A DNA stretch of 64,000 nt from Opisthocomus hoazin. Its lineage: Eukaryota; Chordata; Aves; Opisthocomiformes; Opisthocomidae. The first letter of the stretch is position 1. Each line of letters opens with the position of its first letter. Shown here one piece after another: positions 26,407 through 37,500 of this stretch. Below the pieces are notes generated by a model. It was not told the DNA's origin. It searched no databases and saw only the letters and a program-made list of their open reading frames with translations. Position numbers and translations under genes: made by a program. The stretch covers positions 6,251,823-6,315,822 of the forward strand of contig NC_134420.1 in NCBI RefSeq assembly GCF_030867145.1, written 5' to 3'.

Positions 26407-28392
26407 TTCTTAATAAAGTCACACTGAAGGGCCTATTACTTCCTAGCTACTCCAGTAGAAGATTCTGTAGCTGCACTTAGCTAGTAAAACATGTAATGCT
26501 AAATTACTTGGAAAGAAGACATCTGTCTTCATGAACTGAATTTTATAAGAGAAAGCTTAAGTTTATAAAAAAAATAAAAGACCTGAAAAAGTGCAAGTAC
26601 AAACTCCCTACAAGCATCAGATTTATCCTGGAAATAGTTAAAAGTTGCGAAGACACTTAACTCGTGGTCAGCAAGCTGCATACATTAGGAAATGTGTCTA
26701 CCTTGACAAGCAAAAACAAGACTTAACTTTCATTGAAATTTATCAGAGACTCAGGTACCTGGGAAAAATCAGTTTTTAAATAGTTAAGGTCAAATACGCC
26801 TCACTAAGAGAGGGGAATGCCTTCTACCCAACTTTTCCCATTAGATCTCCATGCAGAAGAAGGAGCACTGATAAGGGTCATTTTTTGTTACTATAACATT
26901 TGTAATATTACTGCAAGATTTGATATTCACTCTCAACATATAGCCAGGGAGAAAGGAATGACTTTGACTAGTACTTTGGGTATATCATTCATTAGGAATC
27001 TCCGATAGCAAAAAGTATTCTAACAGACAAAAAAACTTTTTGCCTGTTAAAAGCGTTAAGAGCAAGCTCAAGTGCAGAGTTTCCACACCAAATGCCAAAA
27101 CTGCATAACACAGGGAACTGTGGCTAGACAATGTAAGTTCAAACTTCATGCTTTATACTTCTAAGCAGTTTTAAAGACTTACAGACAGCATTCATATCCC
27201 TTTCGATACCACAGAAATACTGACCCTGTCCTGAGGTCCACTGACCTGGTGCTCTCTTTTAAGACTGACCACCACCACAAGCTCCAGAAGGGGGAACAAC
27301 CCCATTTCAGAAAGAGCAAGATGACTGCCACAGCTGTAGCTTTTAGAATATGCTCATCAGCAGATCTCCATAACTTCATTGCCTCACTGACATGATGCAA
27401 CAAGGAATCCAAAGAAAACAGCCATATTTTTGATGCGAGATTAGCAGCATGTCCTTCTAACTATACAAAGCGTGCTAGCCTTGAGTATTTCTTTTGTTTT
27501 AGAAGAGGGGGAAGAACAAAAACTTCTCTATGTCTTTTATTATTTCCTTACAAGTTAGAATAGGCATTATTTCTTTTACCAGATACACAATATTCATCCC
27601 CTTGTACTAACTGTTTCCATTTCAAAATCATGAGATCCTTCCCACTTTAGTTTTGTGGTACAGAAATATCTACCATAGTTGTAAACACTATTCTCTATTG
27701 TAATATGTACTATTATTCTAATTAGCTTCAATGTAGTTTATACTTTTTTGTATCTTGTTTGCTTTTCCAAGCTTATAAGCAGAACCAAAGCAGCTTCTAA
27801 CCATTCCTACAGGGACCTCAGCAACAGAAGCAAGAGAGAGATGTCTCAACTGATCTTGAGACTGTGCGAATATGGGCTATAGGAACTCTTTGACAGGTAC
27901 TCCACACAAAAGATTAATGAGGACCTCTTTTTGCGGTATTCACATACATTTCTCCCATCTTCCTTGACTATTCCCTTATCACACTGCTCACTTTTGGTAA
28001 CATTAGCTTATAGAGCTAAATATAGATGAACATGTTACCTCTGCATTACAATAATTAATTTAAATGACAGTGATAAGGTAAGAGAGAAACTACCATGATC
28101 AAGTTTTGTTCACAGAAAATGGTTAAACTTAAAAGAACAAAGAAAAAAAACTTGTCATCCAATTAAAAAGTTTGTTGTCCATTCACTTCTGTGTCACAAA
28201 ACAAAAATAAAAATCATGTAACAGACTATGGAAAAGAGAAGAACACCACACAGAACACCCTACATTTTACTGGTTTTCTTAGGAAATACTCGCATATTAT
28301 CATATAATATAGCAACTAATAAAGCCTTCTAATTTTAGAACTTTTCAATAAGTTTTCCAGCTGGCTTTCTCACCTTCACTTAGACCCAGGGG
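26407..28392. other. Intergenic, downstream of FANCF, nothing recognised
   Basis: AT-rich sequence without repeats or exons that I can identify. Confidence 0.5.
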
Positions 28393-28584
28393 CTAAGTCA
28401 TGTGCAAGAGCTGTAGAAGCATGAAAGTGGCCACCAGTGCAGACAAGCCAATGAAGACAACCACTACTAAACTAACCCTGAATCTGGGTTTTTCATGTTT
28501 GAAACTACACCCTCCTTTTAAGCTTTTGGTCAGCCTCCAACAGCTAGAGACACAACTACCATGACCACATCTGAACTGTAACAT
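28393..28584 (-). CDS. Candidate 63-aa microprotein with a C-terminal membrane segment (unproven)
   Basis: An ATG at 28584-28582 (A at -3, acceptable Kozak) opens a 63-codon frame on the FANCF strand, 310 nt beyond the FANCF stop. I do not recognise the product. Residues 1-36 hold five Cys and many basic residues. Residues 38-61 form one uninterrupted hydrophobic stretch (SLVVVVFIGLSALVATFMLL) long enough to span a membrane, with Lys/Arg just before it. This resembles a tail-anchored topology with the N-terminus in the cytosol. It begins almost exactly where the predicted FANCF poly(A) site ends the transcript, so it would need a longer 3' UTR isoform or its own transcript. A chance frame is the default explanation. 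Confidence 0.2.
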   Translation of the reverse strand: MLQFRCGHGSCVSSCWRLTKSLKGGCSFKHEKPRFRVSLVVVVFIGLSALVATFMLLQLLHMT

Positions 28585-28602
28585 TTTCTAAACAGAAACC
28601 TA

Positions 28603-28645
28603 TTTATTCTACATTTGAAACAGAAAGCATTTTCTTCATTTTATT
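28603..28645 (-). terminator. FANCF: Predicted FANCF polyadenylation signals (two AATAAA)
   Basis: Reading the minus strand, two canonical AATAAA hexamers lie at 28645-28640 and 28608-28603, about 250 and 290 nt after the FANCF stop. Cleavage would be expected roughly 15-30 nt further, at about 28580-28625. This gives a short 3' UTR of about 0.3 kb. Longer isoforms cannot be excluded. Confidence 0.5.
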
Positions 28646-28893
28646 AGGTGAGCAGCAAGTACAGAAAAGGAAGACATTTCCTGATGTGACTGGAATTAAC
28701 AGTGCAATTGCAAGAAAGCACGAGGCCTCCCTGAAAGGCTTCACATTCAGTCAGAAACAGTGTGGTCAATGGTCACATGAATGCTTGGTTTTCAGCCCAA
28801 AGTGAGGTACGGCTTTCTTGCCTTTCATAGCAAATAGAGTTAAGCCAATTTGCTGGACTTCAGAAGTTTTTGTGTTGCTTTTGTGTTCATGCA

Positions 28894-30012
28894 CTAGCAT
28901 TCTGCTGCTTTCCTCAGATGTTCCTCTACTTCCACCAGTAAGTCAGTCCACACACTTAGGCCGCAGACCTTGAAGTCTCCATCCTGTGCCTTCAGGAGTT
29001 TCAGAGCAGCTTGGGTCTGTCCCCTGAGCAGTGCAGATCCCCGACAGAGGCAGCTGAAGCGCTCCCTCAGCTCCTCCCAAGACAATTCAGCTTTGTCAAC
29101 ACAACTTTTAACCCATTGTCCCTGCAAGGGGTCATAGAGCAAGTGGCTTCCCCAGCTGGCTAGGAGTTCCAAATAAGGTCCGCTTAACTGGGAATAGTGG
29201 GCAGCTAGCGAGGCAAGAAGGGAGCCTGGGAGGAAGAGGCAGAAGGCAGAAAACCGCTCCAGGCTCCCCAGCAGCCAGGAAAGCAGGGGCCCGGCAACGC
29301 ACTCGCCGCCTGCTTCGCTCGCCTGGTCCCCGTCCGGGCCGCTCCCATCCCGGCCCCCGCCTCCGGCCTGCTCAGCGCCGCTCCCCTCCCGCCTCAGCAG
29401 CAGCAACGCCGCCGCCACCACCTCGAAGGCCCGGGGCTGGGGGAGCTGCTCCAAGACACAGCCCAGCCAGCGCAGCCGCCCCGCAGCCCCCCCGGCCGGC
29501 TCGGCCTCCCGCCCCTCCTCCCGCAGCCGGCTCAGCAGCAGCTGCGCCTCCGCTCGCAGCTGCGGCTCCGGCTCCAGCCCCTCCGGGGGCCGCGGCGGGC
29601 CCTCGGGCAGCTCCAGCAGGCGGGAGGCGGCCTTCCGGCGGGCGAGGAGCGCCAGGCCGCCGGGCTCGGGGCCGGCCTCGGCGGGGGGAGGCTGCAGCAG
29701 GCCGCGGATCAAGCGGCGGCAGGCGGCGGGCGGCAGAGCGCGGTTCTCCAGCAGCGCCAGGCCCAGCAGCTGCGGGCAGTGTCCCAGGTGGGGGAAGCCG
29801 AGCAGAGGGCTGGGCTGGCCTCGCCGCAGCCTCCGCCTCACGGCCTCCCGGAGCCGGGGCCGGGCGCGGAAGCGGTCGTGGAGGTGCTGGAAGTACCGGG
29901 CCCACTCTAGAGCCCTGTCCAGAGTGAGGGAGTCCCAGTCCCGCACCAGCGCGGAGCGGGACACGGCCAGGAGCGCGGGCAGCTGCTCCACCTGCTCCAG
30001 CACGGCCTCCAT
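28894..30012 (-). CDS. FANCF: FANCF, Fanconi anaemia complementation group F protein (complete, single exon)
   Basis: FANCF is an adaptor of the nuclear Fanconi anaemia core complex. It bridges FANCC/FANCE, FANCA/FANCG and FANCM so that FANCD2-FANCI can be monoubiquitinated at DNA interstrand crosslinks. The frame encodes 372 aa in one exon; human FANCF is also intronless, about 374 aa. Family hallmarks seen: LLAVS at residues 14-18, the RALEWARY helix at 33-40, LGHC..LL..LLENRAL at 76-93, and the C-terminal KAQDGDF.V.GLS.WTDLL block at 341-359. Residues about 208-238 are a Gly/Asp/Glu-rich low-complexity insert and 133-150 are Pro/Glu-rich; both look disordered. The start is the ATG at 30012-30010 (MEAVLEQ) in a strong Kozak context (GCCGCCATGG-like). 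The frame stays open nine codons upstream, but only to a GTG. Stop is TAG at 28896-28894. GC content falls sharply near 29290, so the last ~130 codons are much less GC-rich than the rest. Confidence 0.97.
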   Translation of the reverse strand: MEAVLEQVEQLPALLAVSRSALVRDWDSLTLDRALEWARYFQHLHDRFRARPRLREAVRRRLRRGQPSPLLGFPHLGHCPQLLGLALLENRALPPAACRRLIRGLLQPPPAEAGPEPGGLALLARRKAASRLLELPEGPPRPPEGLEPEPQLRAEAQLLLSRLREEGREAEPAGGAAGRLRWLGCVLEQLPQPRAFEVVAAALLLLRREGSGAEQAGGGGRDGSGPDGDQASEAGGECVAGPLLSWLLGSLERFSAFCLFLPGSLLASLAAHYSQLSGPYLELLASWGSHLLYDPLQGQWVKSCVDKAELSWEELRERFSCLCRGSALLRGQTQAALKLLKAQDGDFKVCGLSVWTDLLVEVEEHLRKAAEC

Positions 30013-30200
30013 GGCGGGCGGCCCCGGCCTTGGCGCCACCGGTTCGAGCAGAAGTCCCGCCTCCAGCCAGGAACCGAAGCCAATCCGAACCGGGAGAGGA
30101 GGAGATTCGTAACTCTATTGGCTGAGTCTGACGTCAATCCGATGCGGATCGCTCTGCCCTTAAAGGAGCCTTTAAGCGGCCTCCTGTGTCGGTCACTTGT
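29240..30200. promoter_or_regulatory. CpG island over FANCF promoter and 5' two-thirds of its CDS
   Basis: CpG density and GC rise abruptly near 29290 and stay high through the coding start to about 30170, against an AT-rich background on both sides. The island covers both promoter and coding sequence, as expected for an intronless CpG-promoter gene. It explains the many long open frames on both strands here, which are composition artefacts. Confidence 0.8.
30040..30200 (-). promoter_or_regulatory. FANCF: FANCF promoter: CpG-rich, TATA-less, CCAAT and CRE elements
   Basis: Immediately upstream of the FANCF ATG lie two CCAAT motifs in opposite orientation: CCAAT read on the plus strand at 30080-30084 and ATTGG at 30117-30121. 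Next to them is a full 8-bp CRE palindrome TGACGTCA at 30129-30136, and a perfect inverted repeat CTTAAAGG-AG-CCTTTAAG at 30159-30176. No TATA box is seen at a sensible distance. NF-Y plus CREB/ATF is a common arrangement in CpG-island housekeeping promoters; that these factors act here is inference. The transcription start is not determinable from sequence, but 5' UTR length is probably under 150 nt. Confidence 0.7.
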
Positions 30201-30713
30201 GGCTAATCCCTCAACCAAGGGCGGGGAAATTGAGCCGAATTAAAGCAATAAAAACCGAGCAGGATTAAGAATTTATAAAACCAAACAAACAAACAGCTAA
30301 GAGGCTTAGAATAAGCCTCAGAATAATATTCCTAAATACCCCTTAAAAAAATAAAACTCTTCAAGAGCGAACATCCCCTGCCCCACATTTGGGGGTGTTT
30401 CCCCGTTTCTGTGATACGCCCTGTTCCTGGTGGGCAGCCATGGCCGAGCTCAACGTGGAGCCAGGCTGGCTCCCCAGCGCTGCCTGCAACCCTGCCAGGG
30501 CCGAACCCTGCTCAGCCCACACGGCTGGGCTCGCCCTACTGACCTGCCAGCTAACGGCTTTGTAGCTCATTAGTTTTTCCTCAGTGTACCTGGCCTTCCC
30601 CAGGTACCTGTGCCAGGCCTCTGGCTACCTTCAGAGCTAATGGCTGACGCCTGTCCTGGCCTTCTGTGTGCCAGCACAGGCAGGGTTTCCCACACAGATG
30701 GTCTCCAGAGAGC

Positions 30714-31568
30714 ATGGTGGAAACGTGCTACAACCTCTCCTCGTCGAGGAGAGGCGGCCCGTTCTCTCTTTCCCGCCTCAGCCAGCCAAGGGGTAGTTTT
30801 ACATGGCAGGCTAGAGGTCTTAGGCGTAGCTTGCAGGACGCACCCTACCTGTTGGAGCGACTCTTCCCGGCTGCTTCCCTCACGTCCGCCGCCTCGAGGG
30901 CTGCTGCTCAGCTGGGAGACGGGCCCTTTCCGTCCATCCTCATCCCCACGACAGACCTGCTGCTCTCAGCATCCCCTCATGGTGTGGAAGGCAGCAGGCG
31001 GGCCCAGCTTCCGGCAGCTTCTGCAGGTGCCCCCTGCACCCCCGCTCCTGAGGGGGTGAAGCAGCGGCGGGAAGGCGCCGGGCTGGGGGGCTGGGGAGCT
31101 GCTGGGCGCTCCTCAGGGAGCCCACGAATCCTGTGGCCTAATCCTGGCCACTCAGCGGGTACGGAGGCAGCGGGGAGGCCCGGAGAGGCCCCAGCACTGT
31201 CGGCTGGGCCCGGAGCTGGGCTGCAGCAGTCCCCGGGGCCGGGCTGTGGGGAGGCAGAGCCGGGCACCTCCTTACCCACGCCTGGCAGGACAGGGCCCCA
31301 CACCCACGCCTTGGGGACAGGAGCGAGGGACCCACAGACGCCGCTGCCAGCCTGCCTGAGCGACTGCTTTGGTGAGGGCTTTCTGGAAGGCAAGAGTGAA
31401 CAAAGTTTGATTGGAATTTATCACAGGAACCAGCAACAGAAACCAAACTGTAATGGTGTGATACGATACAGTAGAGCAAACCATAATACTCTTCCTCTTA
31501 TGCAGAAAGCGTGTTTTCTTCCATACATCTTAGTGCTGGAAATGGTTTCCCCTGAGTTTGTTATCTAA
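30714..31568 (+). other. Long open frame in GC-rich FANCF flank; probably non-coding
   Basis: An ATG at 30714 opens 284 codons on the strand opposite FANCF, starting about 550 bp beyond its promoter. I recognise no domain. The middle is Gly/Ala/Pro/Arg-rich, as expected from GC-rich DNA, and the last ~70 codons change to ordinary AT-rich composition. A donor-like G|GTGAGG lies at 31371. It could be part of a divergent non-coding transcript from the FANCF promoter, or nothing. A long frame in such composition is weak evidence for a protein. Confidence 0.15.
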
Positions 31569-34500
31569 AATAACTGTTAATCTAAATTAATTATTAAACT
31601 AAATTTTTGAGTGATGAAGTGAGTGTGTGATAGACTCAGTAGCAAATATCCTTTAGCTCGGATACTAAGAGCTACGACTTTTGTAGCCTCCGAGTTACAC
31701 CAGACTTCAAACTAGCATGGGTGAAAGGCAAGAAGGAGGCCCACAACTTGCTGCTTCTGCTTTTTTTTTCTGCTAAGGAAAACTGAATTGGGTGAGCAGA
31801 GCCACTGGACCTGTTGGAGTCCCATGCCTTGCTAGGAACACTCTCAGACCTTGTCTCCGGGCCATAGACCCCTGCCCTAAAGGTAGGTGCTAACTGTTAG
31901 TGGCTGACTTCTATAATTCACATCATACTTCCAAAATGAAGCGAAAGAGAGAATAACAAAATTGTAAGTAAGGGTTTAGATATCAGCGTCCCCTCTTCAA
32001 ACCCTCTCCTGGACTGCCCTGGATGGTTGTTTAGGAAAGATCTTTCTCAAGTGCTCTCAAGAAAACAAAGCTCTCGTCTGAGTTCTTACCCTATTTTCTT
32101 ATTTCATATCTTATTTTCTTATTTCAGTTATCTATTTAAAAAACAATGGGGTTATAGGCTTAATGGTCTAAACCACCTGTAGGTTAAGGGCCTAATACAG
32201 GAATTAGAGAGAAATTCTGTGGCCCTTCTAGTCGAAGGGGCTTGTAACAATCCCTCAACCTCTAGGAATATAATGTATTTTAAGATATCATTCTAAAATG
32301 TTTGTTTTTCTCCTGAAAAATCTCTTTTAAGCCTTCTGTTAACTATTTCTGGAGTAATAAATACAAAATTGGCTACAGGTGGCTAGAGATGTGTTGCATT
32401 GTTAACAATGGAAATGTTTTTTTATTAGTATATTCATACTCATCTATCATCTACCATGCCCATATATTCCAAAGCGTATTATACACTAATATACATTAAA
32501 GAGAAGATGGAACATGCAGACTTTTCAGTTACATGTGGTTGAGTGCAACACTTGGGAATATTTTACTTAATGCTTTACTTAAATGGAAAAGTGATAGAAA
32601 TCTGAAGTGGTTGGAATATGATTGTGTGTTATGTAGTTTGCCCTCTCAGGTTTGCCACAGGATCTCTTGAATGAAGTGCTGTGGCATAGAGGAAGAAGTT
32701 TCAGTGAATTAAAGACCCATGTTCTATTTTAGTGAAGGATAGTTTTGGAGGTGCGTATGCTCTATGTCATAAAGAAGAGAAGAAATATTTCCTGTTACGT
32801 CAGGAAAGTTTTCACAAGAAATCTTTCACATTACTGTTCTTTTTCTTTATTGGATAAAGTGTATGGGTTTATATCCTGTGAATGTCTCTGTATGTTTCAA
32901 TTGAAAGAAATCAAATAATCACATTTGCAGCGCAGGGAAACTAACAAAAACAGGTTGTGAAAATCTAACCAGACTGGAGTAACATGGTATCTGGAATACT
33001 CTTGCATGTGAAGGGAGATGGCCTGTGTGTTCTAATGGGTCTCTGTAGAGTTGACTGAAAAATGGAATTTCCGTTTTACGAAAAACCCTGAATATTTCAG
33101 CACTTGGCTTTGTTTCAGATTAGGAGGAGAAGTCTAAATATCAGCATTTTTCATCAAGGCGATACAGTCTGACAACTCTGCAATGAAATGGTTCATGAAA
33201 AGAGCTATTTAGGTGTTTCTGTGCAGCTGCATTTAGAATCTCCAGTCACAATGGGGCACAGCTGATGCATATAATGAAAAATAGAGGCTGGTCTGAAGAA
33301 CTGGTAGAGTTCTATGTAAGATAGTATTAGAAGATGAAGTCAAGGAAGAAACAAGGTAACACTGAGACAGTTACAATTCATGTAATAAAATGTTACACTA
33401 CAGTAGCCCTTACAAACACTAATTCTTCTTCCACAGTCACCACTGAAGGAACTCCCTTTCTACTCCAAGTTTTGTCTTATTAATTGAAAGCCTAGCCACT
33501 CTCAGAATGTGTTTTGGGGTCTTCCACTGTAAGACTGGAATCTATTTATCTGTTGATTGATCTGCTGATGCTGGTGCCATGTGGTAATCAAAGTAAATTG
33601 AGCAAACGTGATTTCTTTCTCACAGGTGAATTATTTTCCTATAACTTTTAAGTGTTGTTGCTCTTTTCTATTATCAGTCTTAGTTTCAGCTTGAGTAGCC
33701 TTAGGGCTTTTCCTACCAAAAGCAAAATTACTAAGCATCAAAGTTTACATTTGTAGTTACTGTTTATCAATTTATGCTAAATCTATTTCTACTTGATAGT
33801 ATTGCTGAGTTGTGTAGACATTATTTAAAAATATCTGTATAGTGCTGAGTTGGTCTTCTGCCTAAGGAATGTCTGTGGGATAGCGAGGAAGAGACTGAGG
33901 AGGTAAGCACTGCAAGACTGAGGAGATGACATAGAGAGTTAATGTTGGGGAAGGGGACGGGAAAGGTTGGGTCAGGATGTCAGAAGATGCAGTAAGAGCA
34001 CAGAAATGGGGGACATAGAACAGTGAGTGGATTTTCAGGCAGCTGGGTATGTGGGGTGGTGCTTTCCTACTTAGCTTGATGACTTTTTAAGAAAACTCTA
34101 TGTTCACTTCTGGGTCTCGCATAGGTCTTTGGTCGTTTAATATCAGTCTGCTCCCCCTATTAATGACTCTTGTAGTAGCCTTTCATACTGTTTTGGCTGC
34201 GTTTGGTTGTGTACTTCATGTCACACAAACTATGCAGTTTCTTTATTTTTTTCTAAGGAGAAATGGAACCCACAGAGATATCTTAAAGAAAATCATATAG
34301 ACTACATGTGTGAGTGCATGAGGCTTCGTTCTATGAAGCATGGGGAAATATGCTGAAGTAGCATTTTTCAGCTATTTTTTAAGCATTATCACTTCATTAC
34401 ACAGTCTGAAAAGTAACCTCTCTGTTTTGTCTGAATTAAAAGCAAAGAAGAAGATAGAAGAGAGAACAGGGCATATTTTGTATTGGCTAGAGTACAGATT

Positions 34501-37500
34501 CACAATTGCAACACATTGGATTGTTTAAGCTCTCTGCTATGTCCTTGCAAGTAGCTATGATACTGTGAACAGGGATAGCTAGTGTTTCTTGTGTTGTGGG
34601 TTTTGGTTCTGAGTTTTTTTTTTCTTTTTTCCCCAATAAATATCATCTCCTATTTTAATCTCTTTAATGAGCATTAAAATAAGAAAAGAGTCTTTGAGAG
34701 TATTTATCTACTGATGTCAAAAGATACATGGCAAAGTAAGTTGTTGGGCAAGTAGGAAAAATGTGTGTTAGATACAAAATCTGGGAAGTCGTTTCCACAG
34801 CTCCCTGAAAACAAGCCCACTTTTCAGTGAAGCACTGCAAAACAGTTTCACAAGCCCTGCATTTTGTATGAATTACTGTACTGTTTTATCTAAGCTGCTA
34901 AGTCAAGTAAAAGATTCATACGAAGTTTTATGGAACTAGAGAGTTTTTTCACTCTGGTTACGGAGCCAGTAAAATTCATCCTGGCAAAGAGTATCAGTTT
35001 TGAAGCAAAATTGGTCAAAGTAGACAGAAGTCTGGATTCCATTGTTGTATTTTCCTTCCTCTCAGAAGTCCTATTGGCTGTAACACAGTTATACTATTTT
35101 TCCTGAATATAAACTCAGTACTCTGTTTACTCAGTATACCTAGCATTATAAAACTCCATAATGGCCTTTCCTTACATAGGAGCTGTTATTTCAAATTACA
35201 AAAATGACTATGTTGAGAGAGATGTATGATCATCTTCTATATTTCTGGCACTAATACGCGCTTTTTAACTGTAAGGAGGTTTGTTTAGCTGCCTCAAATC
35301 GCGTGCTAGGAATAAGGATGCCAGACTCATTATGTAGTGACATATGTATATTGATGATTCTGAACTCATGGACCATTCTTGTAGAATTTCTTCCTATTTC
35401 TGCAACAAACTTTGTGGAAAACTGAGGTTATTAGTCAAGTCAGTACCTGGCAGGCTCTGTCGCCCCTTCCATAACTTCCGATTAAGTCCTTAGAATTTCT
35501 TGGTCAATGTAATCTCTCATATCTCAAGAACTAACAAGGCTGTGGTGGGCTTTTGGAATGAGAACAGAACAATATATGCTCAAATTGCATAATAAAGGCA
35601 TTGAACCTACTAATTTGAGCATGAGCCTCAGGCTGTACAAAAGGCATATCTGTCAGCAGGGGGTTTTCCCCTGAAACCTCTTTGTGCTATGCTCCAGTTA
35701 GGATAGCGCGGTAAATCCTGCATATGCTTATCATAAGGTATCAATGTATTAATAGCAAAGCTCATTTGCAATGAGTTAGACCTATGGTTTGAGTAATTGA
35801 TGCCAATGACCAAGCAGCAGTTATATAATGCACTAGAGTGAAAATTGATTGAAAATCCATGTGTTGAAAGACTGCTATATGTAACACACATTATTACTGA
35901 GATAACTTAAAAACCATTCTCTAATTACAAGTTTTCCTTATGTCTGGCTATACCAAAACTGGATTTTTAGGAAACTAACATATAAACAGGCAGACTTTGC
36001 TGCCTAGTCTCATTTCTGATTTTGCTACTATGAGTCAGGACTATACTATACTAAGCTAGGGTATAGCTCTTCAGTATTATAGACATAAAAATAAGTAAAA
36101 TTGAATGGCAAATTGTACTACCTTTTTCTGATTCTGTATAGTTGATTAGATGTGGTGAAGTTACTACATGCTTACGAAGCTCCCTCTCACCAGAAGAGCC
36201 ACATTAAATGTTCATGAGTGCACTCCAAAACCAGTTGTGGTTGTTAGCTATAGCTAGTTTTGCCTTCAGGTTGTTGGAGCTAATGCTTTTTAGCTTACAT
36301 TTGCTGTGGGATACAAGCATGCATGTAGTCAGTTAATGTTGCTCAGCTGATGAATGGTAAGGTATTAAGCTGTGTGCTTTGATCACTTGCCACTGTTTGT
36401 GATACCTTTTAGAGAGGTTTCATCTGCTGTCTGTGGTGGTGGTAGGTTTGATAGATCACAGCATGTACTGATTAGAGTATTTGTCTACATGACTTTTTCT
36501 GGGCTTTTTTTCCTTTAAGCCAAGAAAACTCTTAGCTACTTTTGTTAAGAACTTATATTGTAGGATCAGGTGCACAAATTCAGCCTTCTGAGGCAGTTTG
36601 AATCTATTCCCCCCTTTTGAGGGTACCTGTTAACTATCTTAGAGCTGTCTGTTTCGGAGACCATCTTATGAGAGTCCTCTGAAAATAATATTCCATAAAG
36701 CTTGAATCATAAAACACTGGCTATGTCTAAAGGTTTGTGATTTTGGTGTATAATGCTGTGGTACTTGTATGAAGTCAAGCATGCTAGGACTAAACTTAGT
36801 CTAGCATCATGGGTTTAGTATTTAACAATGAAGTGTCTTGAAGACTATTGGGGGGAAAAAAATCTATACATTTAAGAATAGCATCTAAAAATTCTTTCCT
36901 ACTCATAGATTCTGTGTGTTTCCATGACCATTAAATTGCTGTCATTCACAAGAGTACAGGGAGAACTTATAAACACACTTTCATGTTGGAGTTGGTTGTA
37001 TTTTTCACTTAAATAAAAAGATATATGAAACTCAATGCAAGACAACTATGTATAAAGCTATTTATATGTATGTCTGGGTTCTAATAACATAACTCACTTG
37101 GATTTTTCACTTTCATTGCCATAATGTCCTGAGAACATCTTAAATTATCAGCTACGCTAATATTGCTGCTTCATAGATCTGTACAGTGTCTTTATGAATA
37201 ATACAGGTCTGTGTATATAGAGATAGCTACATTAAAACACACACATGCACATGCTGGATAGACATTTCTTTTTTTGAGCAATAATGCTTTTAAGTATCTG
37301 TTGTTTCCATTTTCATGTCTCCAAAGCTTTTATGTGAATTCTTCCAGCACTTTTCTCATTATTCTCTCAACCTTTCCTCTGCTGGATGGCTGGCGTTTCC
37401 AGACATATAACCTGAAATGTCCTGGGAGAATTTACATAAAAACAATAAAGCCAAGGAAATGGAAACCACAGAATATATACATAAATTTTTTTCAGTCTTT

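Noticed and set aside
29372-29905. 177-codon frame in another phase of the FANCF strand
   Set aside because: Starts at GTG, composed of Pro/Ala/Gly/Arg, and fully inside the recognised FANCF coding sequence.
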